Positions 40,828 through 49,523 of a stretch of 64,000 nt of DNA are shown in pieces. The position numbers and the translations under genes are program-made. The notes under the pieces are model-generated. The model was not told where the DNA came from, searched no databases, and saw only the letters and a program-made list of their open reading frames with translations. Position 1 is the first letter of the stretch. Each line of letters starts with the position of its first letter. Origin of the DNA: Devosia nitrariae (lineage in GTDB: Bacteria > Pseudomonadota > Alphaproteobacteria > Rhizobiales > Devosiaceae); NCBI RefSeq assembly GCF_030160115.1, contig NZ_BSNS01000024.1:186001-250000 (forward strand), read 5' to 3'.

Positions 40828-41730
40828 ATGCCCAAGCAGAACACGGCCGCTGCCCTACGGCTTGCCACCCTTGCCCTCATTGCCATGGCGGCCATGTCGG
40901 CGGCAATCCACGAGGCCGCCAAGATTGCCCCCGTCGGGCAACTGATCTTCTGGCGCAGTTCCGTGGCACTGCTGCCGATCATCGCCTATCTCGTCATTCG
41001 TGGCGAACTGAGCCGGTCGCTGCGTACCAGATATCCCTACAAGCACCTGATACGCGGGCTGCTGGGCTGCGCGGTGATGTTCTTTTCGTTCGTTTCGCTC
41101 GCCTATCTTTCGGTGGGGCTTGCCACGGCGCTCAGCTATCTGGCGCCGATCCTTTCGGTCTTCGCGGCTATCGTTTTCCTGCGGGAGAGACCCGGAGCCG
41201 TCGTCTTCCTCGGGGTCGCGCTGGGTTTCGGCGGGATTATCCTGATGTTGTTTCCTGCGCTGGCCGGCACCGAGGTGCGAGAGGGAAGTCTGGTCGGTAT
41301 CGCGGCCGGGGTTGCGATGGCGGCCACGAATGCGCTCTCGCGGGTGCAGGTCAAGGATCTCACCCGCACCGATCCCCCGGCCAGCATAGCGCTCTCTTTT
41401 GCCGTCATCTGCAGCGCAGTAGGGCTCGCCTCTGCAGTGTTCGGCTGGGCAGAGCTCGACAGCTTCGGTTTCTCGCTGCTGATCGGCGCCGGGATACTCG
41501 GTGGCATCGGCCATGTGTTGATGATGGAGGCCGTGGCCCGCGCGTCGGTCTCGCTGTTGGCGGCCTATGAATATACCGGCATCATCTGGGCGTTCCTGTT
41601 CGACGTGGCGCTCCTTGGCGTGGCACTCGATGCCTGGTCGATCGGCGGGGCACTGGTCGTGGTGGGGGCGGCCGCACTCGTGGCCTATGGGCAGGGTCGT
41701 TTCGTCGCAAAACCCGCCGCGGCGGAATAG
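40828..41730 (+). CDS. DMT superfamily (EamA) transporter
   Basis: A 300-residue membrane protein with ten predicted helices and two EamA halves. First half: LIFWRSSVALLPIIAYLVIRGELSRSL, LLGCAVMFFSFVSLAYLSVGLATALSYLAPILSVFAAIVFLRERPG; second half: ILGGIGHVLMMEAVARASVSLLAAYEYTGIIWAFLFDVALLGVALDAWSIGGALVVVGAAAL. Exports metabolites or drugs; the substrate is unknown. ATG 40828 gives the usual length; ATG 40747 adds an unlikely basic leader. It may be regulated by the preceding TipA-like gene. Confidence 0.87.
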   Translation: MPKQNTAAALRLATLALIAMAAMSAAIHEAAKIAPVGQLIFWRSSVALLPIIAYLVIRGELSRSLRTRYPYKHLIRGLLGCAVMFFSFVSLAYLSVGLATALSYLAPILSVFAAIVFLRERPGAVVFLGVALGFGGIILMLFPALAGTEVREGSLVGIAAGVAMAATNALSRVQVKDLTRTDPPASIALSFAVICSAVGLASAVFGWAELDSFGFSLLIGAGILGGIGHVLMMEAVARASVSLLAAYEYTGIIWAFLFDVALLGVALDAWSIGGALVVVGAAALVAYGQGRFVAKPAAAE

Positions 41731-41757
41731 CGAGTTGATCGCGAAAAGCGCGAGCCG

Positions 41758-41784
41758 GTCGTCGGCATGAATGCCGCAAACGAC
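41758..41784. terminator. Bidirectional hairpin between DMT gene and gntK
   Basis: GTCGTCGGCAT (41758-41768) pairs with ATGCCG (41771-41776) and ACGAC (41780-41784), an 11-bp stem interrupted by a three-base bulge with a two-base tip. It sits exactly between two convergent stops. There is no U-tract, so its efficiency as a terminator is uncertain. Confidence 0.5.
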
Positions 41785-41786
41785 AA

Positions 41787-42356
41787 CTACTGCCAGCGCT
41801 TGAAGGCCTTGAGGTGATCGACAGCTTTGACGACGGTCTGCGTGATCTTCTCGACGCTGTCTGTCACCGGCACGAAGAGCACGTTCTCGCTTCGCGTGTC
41901 CGGTTCTTCAAGAGTTGCGAACTGGCTGTCGAGCAGGCTTTCGGGCATGTATTCGTGCTTGCGCTTGGCCATGCGCTCCGCGATCACTTCCCTGTTGCCG
42001 TCGAGGTGGACGAAGAGAACGGGTTCGCCCGCCTTCTCGGTCAGGAAGTCGCGGTAGGCGCGCTTAAGTGCCGAGCAAGCGCCGACACTGGCGCCCTTGC
42101 GATCGGCCGCGTCGGCCAGAGCCGTCGCGAGGGCCTCGAGCCAGGGCCAGCGGTCCTCGTCGGTCAGCGGGATTCCGGAGCGCATCTTCTCGACATTGGC
42201 GGGCGGGTGATACTGGTCGCCGTCGAGGAATGGCACGTGCAGGCGCCGGGCGACGGACTGGCCGATGGTCGACTTGCCCGAGGAGCTCACGCCCATTGCA
42301 ATGATGATGCGCGCGGGTTTCAACTCAGACCACCGCTGTGAAGGCGCCATCGACAT
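41787..42356 (-). CDS. gntK: Gluconokinase
   Basis: A 189-residue P-loop kinase that makes 6-phosphogluconate from gluconate. Walker A GVSSSGKST is at residues 22-30, followed by FLDGDQYHPPANVEKMRSGIPLTDEDRWPWL, GACSALKRAYRDFL and FVHLDGNREVIAERMAKRKHEYMPESLLDSQFATLEEP, all GntK landmarks. Its start overlaps the end of the gluconate dehydrogenase gene by 32 bases (ATG 42356) or 26 (ATG 42350). Part of a gluconate module with gnd. Confidence 0.94.
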   Translation of the reverse strand: MSMAPSQRWSELKPARIIIAMGVSSSGKSTIGQSVARRLHVPFLDGDQYHPPANVEKMRSGIPLTDEDRWPWLEALATALADAADRKGASVGACSALKRAYRDFLTEKAGEPVLFVHLDGNREVIAERMAKRKHEYMPESLLDSQFATLEEPDTRSENVLFVPVTDSVEKITQTVVKAVDHLKAFKRWQ

Positions 42357-43095
42357 AAAGGATGTGTCCGTTGACGAAGCTGGCGGCGTTCGAGGCGAGA
42401 AAGACCGCCGCGCCGCCCAATTCCTCTACTTCTCCCCAGCGACCCATGGGGGTGCGCTTTTCCAGCCATGCACTGAACTCGGCGTCGTTGAAGAGGGCGG
42501 TATTGAGTTCGGTCTTGAAGAAACCGGGCGCGATGGCGTTGGCGTTGATGCCATATTTGGCCCAGTCCGCGGCCATGCCGCGGGTCAGGTTGGCGATGGC
42601 GGCCTTGGCTGCGCCGTAAGGGGCGACGCCGGCGCGCGCGTGATCGGTCAGGACCGAACAGATATTGATGATCCTGCCGTTCCGGCGGACGATCATGCCT
42701 TTGGCGGCAGCTTGGGAGACCGTGAACGTCGAGGTCACGTGGGTCGCCATCAGCGCCTCGAACGCGTCGCGCGGGAACTCCTCGAGCGGGGCGCGATGCT
42801 GCTGGCCGGCATTGTTGACGAGGATGTCGAGGCCGCCGAGCTCCTCCTCGCAATAGGCGATGCCGTCGGAGACGCTTTCGGCGCTGGTGACGTCGAAGGC
42901 CACCGCCTTGACCTTCGCGCCCTGCGAGGCCAGCGTTTCGGCCGCTTTTCCGAGCGCCTCGGGATCGCGGCCGTTAAGGACGATCTCGGCGCCGGCCTCA
43001 CTCAGCGCCCCGGCGATGGCCAGGCCTATGCCCCGGCTGGAGCCGGTGACGAGCGCACGCTTGCCGGTAAGGCTGAACTGGGACAGGATGGACAA
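42325..43095 (-). CDS. SDR oxidoreductase, gluconate 5-dehydrogenase type
   Basis: A 256-residue short-chain dehydrogenase. NAD(P) motif VTGSSRGIGLAIA, NNAGQQHRAPLEEF, catalytic serine in INICSVLTDHARAGVAPYGAAKAA with YxxxK, and PGFFKTELNTALF. Sequence and position upstream of gluconokinase point to gluconate 5-dehydrogenase (idnO/gno: 5-ketogluconate to gluconate), which feeds gntK. The 197-base gap to the divergent gnd gene holds both promoters; I see no GntR-type operator there. Confidence 0.88.
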   Translation of the reverse strand: MSILSQFSLTGKRALVTGSSRGIGLAIAGALSEAGAEIVLNGRDPEALGKAAETLASQGAKVKAVAFDVTSAESVSDGIAYCEEELGGLDILVNNAGQQHRAPLEEFPRDAFEALMATHVTSTFTVSQAAAKGMIVRRNGRIINICSVLTDHARAGVAPYGAAKAAIANLTRGMAADWAKYGINANAIAPGFFKTELNTALFNDAEFSAWLEKRTPMGRWGEVEELGGAAVFLASNAASFVNGHILYVDGAFTAVV

Positions 43096-43292
43096 GATCG
43101 ACCTCCGATGCGCCGGACCCTAGATCATAGGCCGTCTGCTGCGCAATATTATCTTCCATACAAGCGCTGCGATTTGTTCAGAAATTGCGCGGCAGCCACT
43201 TCCGTTGGCTTCGCGATTGTGGTCAGGTTCGCGCGCGCCAGACCGGCGCGGCCTTGCGGCCAATCAGACGATTTCTTGTAGAGGACTGGCGA

Positions 43293-44711
43293 ATGTCGAC
43301 AGCGGATATCGGCCTTATCGGCCTTGCGGTTATGGGCTCGAACCTTGCGCTCAACATCGCCGAGAAAGGCCATACCATCGCCGTCCACAACCGGTCGCCC
43401 GGCCGGATCGACGAGTTCGTGGCCGAGGCCAGGGAGCAAGGGCTCGACAGCAAGACCATCGCCAAGTACGACCTCGCCGACTTCGTCCAGACCGTCAAGC
43501 GTCCGCGCTCGATCATCATCATGGTCAAGGCTGGCCAGCCGGTCGACGACATGATCGAACAACTCCTGCCGCACCTGGAAGCGGGCGATGCCATCATCGA
43601 GTGCGGCAACTCGCTCTATACGGATACGCAGCGCCGGTTCGATTACCTGACGCCCAAAGGCATCGGCTATCTTGGCGTCGGTGTTTCCGGCGGCGAGGAG
43701 GGCGCGCGGCACGGGCCCTCCATCATGGTCGGCGGCTCCAAGGAGCAATGGCACAATGCCGAGGCGGTGCTGACGGCCATTGCCGCCAAGTTCAACGGCG
43801 AACCCTGTTGCGCGTATCTGGGCGAAGGCGGGGCCGGCCATTTCGTCAAGACGATCCATAACGGCATCGAATATGGCGACATGCAGATGATCGCCGAGGT
43901 CTACGGCGTCATGCGCGATGGCCTCGGCATGAATCCAAAGGCTTGCGCCGAAGTCTTCAAGGAGTGGAACAACGGCCCGCTTAATTCCTATCTCATCGAG
44001 ATCACCGGTCATGTGCTCGATGCCGTCGACGAGGAGACCGGCCGGCCGCTGGTCGAACTGATACTCGACAAGGCCGGCCAAAAGGGCACGGGCGTCTGGT
44101 CGGCGATTGCTGCTCAGCAGATGGGCGTGCCGGCAACCGCCATCGAGGGCGCGGTCGCCGCCCGCTCGATATCGTCTCGCAAGGACGAGCGCGTGGCTGC
44201 CGAGGCCGCTTACGGCAAACGTGCCGACAGGAAGGCGGACGTCACTCTCGCCGACCTCGAAAAGGCGCTGCTTGCCGGCAAGATCGTTTCCTATGCGCAA
44301 GGTTTCGCGGTCATCGCCAAGGCTTCCGAGGAGAACGGCTGGGGTCTGCCGCTGTCGACCATCGCCAAGATCTGGCGGGCCGGCTGCATCATCCGCTCGC
44401 GCTTCCTCGATCAGATGTCGGCAGCCTATGCCAAGGGCGAGGCGACGAACCTGCTGATGGTGCCGGACTTCATCGAACTGATGAAGGAAAGCCACCCGGC
44501 ACTGCGCAAGATCGTCGCCGCGGCCGCGCTGGGCGAGTTCCCGATGATCTGTCTTTCGGCTGCGCTCTCCTATTTCGACAGCTACCGCCAGGCGCAGGGC
44601 ACGGCCAACCTCATCCAGGGGCAGCGCGACTTCTTCGGCGCCCACGGATTCGAGATCGCTGGACGCGGTAAGGATCTTCACGGCAAGTGGCCGTCGACGC
44701 TGGGCAATTGA
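43293..44711 (+). CDS. gnd: 6-phosphogluconate dehydrogenase, decarboxylating
   Basis: A 472-residue enzyme of the oxidative pentose phosphate pathway. NADP fold IGLIGLAVMGSNLALNIAEKGHTIAVHNRS at the N-terminus, catalytic VGVSGGEEGARHGPSIMVGG and GGAGHFVKTIHNGIEYGDMQMIAEVY, then ILDKAGQKGTGVWSAIAAQQMGVP and the C-terminal tail FFGAHGFEIAGRGKDLHGKWP. Divergent from the gluconate dehydrogenase/gluconokinase pair, which supply its substrate. ATG 43293. Confidence 0.96.
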   Translation: MSTADIGLIGLAVMGSNLALNIAEKGHTIAVHNRSPGRIDEFVAEAREQGLDSKTIAKYDLADFVQTVKRPRSIIIMVKAGQPVDDMIEQLLPHLEAGDAIIECGNSLYTDTQRRFDYLTPKGIGYLGVGVSGGEEGARHGPSIMVGGSKEQWHNAEAVLTAIAAKFNGEPCCAYLGEGGAGHFVKTIHNGIEYGDMQMIAEVYGVMRDGLGMNPKACAEVFKEWNNGPLNSYLIEITGHVLDAVDEETGRPLVELILDKAGQKGTGVWSAIAAQQMGVPATAIEGAVAARSISSRKDERVAAEAAYGKRADRKADVTLADLEKALLAGKIVSYAQGFAVIAKASEENGWGLPLSTIAKIWRAGCIIRSRFLDQMSAAYAKGEATNLLMVPDFIELMKESHPALRKIVAAAALGEFPMICLSAALSYFDSYRQAQGTANLIQGQRDFFGAHGFEIAGRGKDLHGKWPSTLGN

Positions 44712-44723
44712 GGCGCCGGGGCC

Positions 44724-45092
44724 ATGACCGCGGAAGACGTCCTCGAGCAGTATGAAGCCCGCATCAACCAGCACGACTTTGACGCGCTGGTACCGCTGAT
44801 ATCGAACGACGCCGTCTTCTGGTTCAACGACGGCTCGTTTTCGGGCCTCGCTGAAATCCGGCGCGCTTTCGAGGCCACGTGGGAGCGGTTCGCCAACGAG
44901 GTCTATTGGCTCGAGGACAAGTCCTGGATCGCCCTCGGGGAGGGTGCGGCCAGCTGCACCTATCATTTCCGCTGGAAGACGGAAATGGACGGCGAGGCCA
45001 TGTCGGGAAGTGGGCGCGGCACGACCGTGCTGCGGACCGAGAGCGGTCACTGGAAGATCATCCACGAGCATCTCAGTGGAATGCCCGGATAG
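44724..45092 (+). CDS. SnoaL/NTF2-like protein
   Basis: A 122-residue cone-fold protein: VLEQYEARINQHDFDALVPLISNDAVFWFNDGSFSGLAEIRRAFEATWERFAN and SGSGRGTTVLRTESGHWKIIHEHLSG, the ketosteroid isomerase-like (SnoaL-like) pattern. Function unknown. Thirteen bases after gnd. A weak hairpin, GAGCCG/CGGCTC at 45101-45119, separates it from the convergent GNAT gene. Confidence 0.85.
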   Translation: MTAEDVLEQYEARINQHDFDALVPLISNDAVFWFNDGSFSGLAEIRRAFEATWERFANEVYWLEDKSWIALGEGAASCTYHFRWKTEMDGEAMSGSGRGTTVLRTESGHWKIIHEHLSGMPG

Positions 45093-45118
45093 CGGCCGGT
45101 GAGCCGGGAAGCTCGGCT

Positions 45119-45604
45119 CTAAAGCGCTCGGAACATCACATAAGAATCGACGAACCCGTGCTGTGGATGCCTGAACGCCTCCGGCAGGGTGCCGACGATC
45201 TCAAATCCCAACGACTGCCAGAGCCTGACCGCGCTTGTGTTGGTCGAGACGACATGGTTGAACTGCATGGCCCGAAAGCCGCGCTCGCGGGCGCGCTCCA
45301 TCGAGAACTCGCACATGGCTCGCGCTATGCCGCGGCCGCGTGCTGCTTCGGCGGTCATATAGCCGCAATTGGCAACGTGAGAGCCCGGTCCCTGTTGGTT
45401 GGCCTTGAGATAGAAGGTGCCGAGAATTTCGCCATCAGCTTTGGCAACGAAAGTCTCGTGCGCCGGGGCGAACCAGTAAGCGAGCACGTCCTCATCGGTC
45501 ATGTCGGTGGGCATGGCGTAGGTCTCGCCGGCCCGGAGGATCGGGGCGACGATGGCGAGGACAGCCGGGCAGTCGGCCCTATCGGCGGGGCGGATGTCGA
45601 TCAC
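45119..45604 (-). CDS. GNAT family N-acetyltransferase
   Basis: A 161-residue acetyltransferase: IDIRPADRADCPAVLAIVAPIL, LGTFYLKANQQGPGSHVANCGYMTAEAARGRGIARAMCEFSMERARERGFRAMQFNHVVSTNTSAVRLWQSLGFEIVGTLP, with motif A RGRGIA and the LGF strand of GNAT. It resembles YhhY/Pat-type enzymes; the substrate is unknown. Its start overlaps the MFS gene end by 26 bases, so it is probably translated from the same message as the pump. Confidence 0.89.
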   Translation of the reverse strand: MIDIRPADRADCPAVLAIVAPILRAGETYAMPTDMTDEDVLAYWFAPAHETFVAKADGEILGTFYLKANQQGPGSHVANCGYMTAEAARGRGIARAMCEFSMERARERGFRAMQFNHVVSTNTSAVRLWQSLGFEIVGTLPEAFRHPQHGFVDSYVMFRAL

Positions 45605-46922
45605 GATCGTCGGACTCCTCGTCGAGCGGCGGCACGCGGATCTGTCCGGGCGGCGCTATGTCGGGCACATGTGGCCGATCGGCAATCGACGGACGGCGGC
45701 GCAGGTCGTAGCGCAGCGCGGCAAATATGAAGAGGATCACCCCTAACGTCACCAGCGCGGCCGAGGCGATGAATGGGGCTCCGGGGAAGTAATCGGCCGA
45801 AACCCGGTTGCGGGTGAAATAGGAGAAGATTTGTGTGGCCGCCACCGGCCCGATGATCGTCGCCAGCGAATTGGCGGCGTTGACGGCGCCCTGCAGTTCA
45901 CCTTGGGAATTGTCGGGCACCTGGCGCGAGAGGACGCCATTGATGGCTGGAGCCGCAAGCCCGGAGAGAGCTCCCAGCATGATGTAGCCGTAGAGCCAGA
46001 TGACGTCGGTGTTGAAGGAGACGCCGATGAAAGCGGCGGCGGCGGCCAGCATGCCGAAGACTGTGACGGACATCTCCCCGAAGCGCTTGACCAGCGGTCC
46101 GACAAGCAGCGCCTGGCAAACCGCGAAACCGATGCCGAAGGCACCAAGCGAGCGGCCGATCTGGCTGGAGCTGAAGTTGAACACCTCGATGGTGAAATAG
46201 TTGAAGACCGACGGGAACGCCTGCGCCGAAAGTGTGAAGAGAAAAAGCACCAGCAGCAGCCAGAGGACGATCGGATACTGCCGCAGCGCGCCGATGGCGC
46301 CGAACGGGTTGGCCCGGCGGATGTCGAACTTGCGCCGGTTGTGGCGCGGCAGGCTCTCGGGCAGCACCAGAAGGCCAAAGAGGAAATTGGCAAAGGCGAG
46401 GCCTGCCGCCGCGTAGAAGGGCACACGAGGTCCGAATTCGCCCAACTCTCCACCGATCACCGGACCGATGATGAAGCCAAGCCCGAAAGCGGCGCCGATG
46501 AGGCCGAAGCGGTGCGTGCGTTTGTGCGGGGGCGTGATGTCGGCCATGTAGGCGGTAGCGGTCGCAACAGCGGCGCCTGCTATGCCTGCGATGAAACGGC
46601 CGATGAAGAGATACCAGACGAACGGGGCGATCGACATCATCAGGTAGTCGAAGGTGAGCCCCAGCAGCGAGGCAAGCAGGACCGGCCGGCGTCCGAACCG
46701 ATCGGAGAGGTTGCCGAGGACCGGGGAAAAGACGAACTGCATCAACGCATAGACGAAGACCAGATAGCCGCCGATGACGGCGGCCTCGGCGACGCTTCCT
46801 CCGGTCAGTTGCTCGAGGAGTTCGGGGAGCACGGGCACGATGATGCCAAGACCGGTCATGTCGAGGAGGATGGTGATCAGGATGCAGACCAGGGTCAGGC
46901 GGGATCGCGTCGTGGTTTGCAT
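45579..46922 (-). CDS. TetA-like MFS efflux pump
   Basis: A 447-residue major facilitator with 12 helices of the DHA1 tetracycline-efflux class: ILLDMTGLGIIVPVLPELLEQLTGGSVAEAAVIGGYLVFVYALMQFVFSPVLGNLSDRFGRRPVLL (motif A), TATAYMADITPPHKRTHRFGLIGAAFGLGFIIGPVIGGELG (motif C). Similarity to TetA does not prove tetracycline resistance; many chromosomal relatives export other compounds. ATG 46922. No TetR gene is adjacent; the 170-base gap to the FAD monooxygenase end carries its promoter. Confidence 0.88.
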   Translation of the reverse strand: MQTTTRSRLTLVCILITILLDMTGLGIIVPVLPELLEQLTGGSVAEAAVIGGYLVFVYALMQFVFSPVLGNLSDRFGRRPVLLASLLGLTFDYLMMSIAPFVWYLFIGRFIAGIAGAAVATATAYMADITPPHKRTHRFGLIGAAFGLGFIIGPVIGGELGEFGPRVPFYAAAGLAFANFLFGLLVLPESLPRHNRRKFDIRRANPFGAIGALRQYPIVLWLLLVLFLFTLSAQAFPSVFNYFTIEVFNFSSSQIGRSLGAFGIGFAVCQALLVGPLVKRFGEMSVTVFGMLAAAAAFIGVSFNTDVIWLYGYIMLGALSGLAAPAINGVLSRQVPDNSQGELQGAVNAANSLATIIGPVAATQIFSYFTRNRVSADYFPGAPFIASAALVTLGVILFIFAALRYDLRRRPSIADRPHVPDIAPPGQIRVPPLDEESDDRDRHPPRR

Positions 46923-47092
46923 GCGATGACGGGTCTCTCGAAATGTGCCGCGCAGTTGACATAAGGCAGGAGGCCAAAGCAAGGCCTTGCGGGACCGCCC
47001 GAAGCAGCCGTCGCTGCGAACGCGAAGGCATTGGTGCCATTTAGGTTAGTTCGCGCGCGATGACCACCGGGCGCGGCAAATTGTGCAAAAGG

Positions 47093-48301
47093 CTACGCGT
47101 CGCGCGTGCCGGCCGCCAAGTCATCGGTGGCATCGTAGCCATAGAGCCAGTCGAGTCGGTGGAAGTGGCTCTCCGGGCCGCCCCATCGCATCACGGCGTC
47201 GCGCGCGATCGTCAACGGCCAGCGCATGTGGAAGATCGTCCCATTCGTCTGCGACAGCCGGGCGACACGGAGAACGCGCGTCTGCCGCGCTTGGGCATAG
47301 CGGGCGAAGGCCGTATGGGCGTGCTGGGCATGGCCCAGTACCGGGGCGAGTACAGCGGCATCCTCGATGGCCATGGCTGCGCCCTGGGCCTGGAACGGCA
47401 GCATGGCGTGCGCGGCATCTCCGATAAGCCCAACATTGCCGCGATGCCAGTGGTGGGTTTCGACGGCATAGAGTGGCCAGGCCGTCCAGCCATCACCGGC
47501 GAGGTCGATCAAGGCGCTGATGCGAGGGCTGGAACGAGCCGAACGGGGCAGATCCGGACGTCGCGGCTGCGATTCCGCCCCTGGGTCGATGACGGGATTG
47601 GGAGCAAAGAGGGCGAGGTTGAGGAGACCGCGATGGGGCAGGGGGTAGGCGACGAGATGATAGCCGGGGCCGAGAAGAAGAGAGGTGCGGTCCAGTGCGA
47701 CAAGGTCCCCGACGGCATCGAGCGGGAGCAGCGTGCGCCAGGCGAGGCGACCCGAATAGCGGGCCGGAGGCCCCCCGAGCGCTTGCCGCCGGGTTTGCGA
47801 ATGCACGCCATCTGCGCCCACGAAGGCGAAACCTTCGCCGGAACGGCCGGCAAGATCGGCGGCGACCGACACGCCGCCGGCGTGCGAAGACACCGTGAAG
47901 TCCGCGACGCCAAAGACGATGTCGATGTTGGCAAACCGCTTGCAGGCGGCATGGAGGACATCGGCGAGGTCGGCGCGGTGCATAACCGCATAAGGCAGCC
48001 CGTACCGGGCTCGGGCAACTGGTCCAAGCGCGAGGGTGACAAGCGGGCGTTCCCTGCCGAACGGATAGATGTCGATGCCCGTGGGCTCGAAGCTCGCTTC
48101 GCCGATCGCGTCGGCAAGCCCCAGGCGGTCGAGAACGCGGCGGGCGTTGGGACTGATCTGCAAACCGGCGCCGAATCCGGAAACGTCGCTATTGCGCTCC
48201 AGCACCACGACATCGACGCCGAGTTTGGCAAGAGCGAGGGCGAGCGTCAGCCCGGCAATGCCGGCCCCGGCTATGAAGACGGTACGGCCGGTCCCCGGCA
48301 T
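47093..48301 (-). CDS. FAD-dependent monooxygenase, salicylate hydroxylase-like
   Basis: A 402-residue class A flavoprotein monooxygenase. FAD motif GAGIAGLTLALALAKLGVDVVVLER (residues 11-35), the DG motif GEGFAFVGADGVHSQTRRQALG and the GD motif GNVGLIGDAAHAMLPFQAQGAAMAIEDAAVLA. Hydroxylates aromatic or related substrates; the exact one is unknown. Transcribed six bases after a small zinc-finger gene; the two are commonly adjacent in Alphaproteobacteria. Confidence 0.9.
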   Translation of the reverse strand: MPGTGRTVFIAGAGIAGLTLALALAKLGVDVVVLERNSDVSGFGAGLQISPNARRVLDRLGLADAIGEASFEPTGIDIYPFGRERPLVTLALGPVARARYGLPYAVMHRADLADVLHAACKRFANIDIVFGVADFTVSSHAGGVSVAADLAGRSGEGFAFVGADGVHSQTRRQALGGPPARYSGRLAWRTLLPLDAVGDLVALDRTSLLLGPGYHLVAYPLPHRGLLNLALFAPNPVIDPGAESQPRRPDLPRSARSSPRISALIDLAGDGWTAWPLYAVETHHWHRGNVGLIGDAAHAMLPFQAQGAAMAIEDAAVLAPVLGHAQHAHTAFARYAQARQTRVLRVARLSQTNGTIFHMRWPLTIARDAVMRWGGPESHFHRLDWLYGYDATDDLAAGTRDA

Positions 48302-48307
48302 GAAGGA

Positions 48308-48556
48308 TCAGGCGTGCGTGGCCTCGTAAACGGCCGAAGGCGGATTGGCGGCGCCGGCCGGGAGCTTGGGATCATAGACGTAGAGGGTCGAGCAGTAGGG
48401 GCAGACGATCTCGCTGTCCTTGCCCATGTCCAGAAAGACATGTGGGTGGTCGAACGGCGGCAGCGCTCCGATGCACTGGAATTCCTTGGCCCCGATCTCG
48501 ATTCGGCGGAGGCCCGCGGTGTTGTGGAAATGCGGGATGGAATGAGTGGCGGACAT
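48308..48556 (-). CDS. Zinc-finger domain protein (NDUFS6-like)
   Basis: An 82-residue protein with the CHCC zinc-finger of the mitochondrial complex I subunit NDUFS6: KEFQCIGALPPFDHPHVFLDMGKDSEIVCPYCSTLYVYD. The zinc ligands are one cysteine, one histidine and the CPYC pair. In Alphaproteobacteria this family is encoded apart from the nuo operon and may assist complex I assembly. ATG 48556 is the natural start, though the frame stays open to 49189. Confidence 0.9.
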   Translation of the reverse strand: MSATHSIPHFHNTAGLRRIEIGAKEFQCIGALPPFDHPHVFLDMGKDSEIVCPYCSTLYVYDPKLPAGAANPPSAVYEATHA

Positions 48557-48679
48557 GGCAAACCTCGGCGAAGATCGGTCGGCGCGGACCATAGTCAATC
48601 GCCGCGTGGAATGAAAGGGTTGGTACACACGCGAAGGCTTGCTAGAGCGTCGCAGTATCACGCTTGAGCGGAGATACCC

Positions 48680-49450
48680 TTGCCCACCTTCCAGAACGAC
48701 TCCCTGACCCTCGCTTACGAAATGCATGGCGAGGGACCGCCGATACTCTGCATCCATGGCTTTGCCTCGAGCGGAAGGGTCAACTGGATCGAGACAGGCT
48801 GGGTCGAAACGTTGACCGGCGCCGGCTACCGCGTGATCACGCTCGACAATCGCGGGCACGGCGCGAGCGACAAGCCGCATGATCCCGAGCTCTACTACCC
48901 GCAGCTGATGGCGGGAGATGCGCTGGCGCTTCTCGACCATCTGGGATTCGAGCAGGCGGCGGTGATGGGCTATTCGATGGGCGCGCGGATTGCAGCCTTC
49001 CTTGCCTATGATCACCCCGAGCGGCTCCCGACTGCCGTTTTCGGGGGCATGGGCATGAACCTCGTCAACGGATTGGCTGATAGCAACGACATCATCGCCG
49101 GGCTCCTCGCTCCTTCGCTTGACGGGCTGACCCATCCGACGGCACGGCAGTTCCGCATCTTTGCAGATCACACCCGGTCCGACCGTCAAGCGCTCGCCGC
49201 CTGCATGGAGACCTCCCGTCTGCCGATGCCGCGGGCGGACGTGCGGCGAATCGAGGTGCCCGTCCTGGTGGCGGTCGGCGAGGCGGACGTGATGGCAGGA
49301 CGGCCGGAAGAACTGGCGCAGTTACTGCCGCACGGCGAGGCATTCCTCATCCCGCGTCGGGACCACATGCGCGCCACCGGCGACACCAAGTTCAAGGAAG
49401 CCGCTCTGGCGTTCCTCGGCAGGACGTTCCCTGCCGTCAGCCAAACGTGA
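48680..49450 (+). CDS. Alpha/beta hydrolase
   Basis: A 256-residue hydrolase: oxyanion region ILCIHGFASSGRVNW, nucleophile GYSMGA (Ser near residue 98), the acid in LVAVGEADVMAGRPEEL and the final histidine in IPRRDHMRATGD. The TTG start at 48680 has GGAG upstream. Its substrate is unknown; BioH/PcaD-like and esterase relatives are possible. Divergent from the zinc-finger gene. Confidence 0.88.
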   Translation: MPTFQNDSLTLAYEMHGEGPPILCIHGFASSGRVNWIETGWVETLTGAGYRVITLDNRGHGASDKPHDPELYYPQLMAGDALALLDHLGFEQAAVMGYSMGARIAAFLAYDHPERLPTAVFGGMGMNLVNGLADSNDIIAGLLAPSLDGLTHPTARQFRIFADHTRSDRQALAACMETSRLPMPRADVRRIEVPVLVAVGEADVMAGRPEELAQLLPHGEAFLIPRRDHMRATGDTKFKEAALAFLGRTFPAVSQT

Positions 49451-49523
49451 ACCAATTGTTCCTGCGAAGCTTTGTTAGGAAGCATTGTATGGCGTATAGG
49501 AACGGGCGAACAGGAGTCCGGCT

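Noticed and set aside
43149..45071. Long open frame opposite gnd and its neighbour
   Set aside because: It is antisense to the convincing gnd gene, has no recognisable domain and reflects the high GC content; gnd has full-length family motifs.
45101..45119. GAGCCG/CGGCTC hairpin between convergent SnoaL-like and GNAT genes
   Set aside because: Six base pairs without a U-tract and partly overlapping the GNAT stop; too weak to call a terminator.
45579..46922. Acquired tetracycline-resistance gene
   Set aside because: TetA-like but with no TetR, no mobile flanks and base composition like its neighbours; more likely a chromosomal MFS pump.
47060..48667. 535-codon open frame opposite the FAD monooxygenase
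   Set aside because: A shadow of the flavoprotein with Arg/Gly-rich composition and no known motif.
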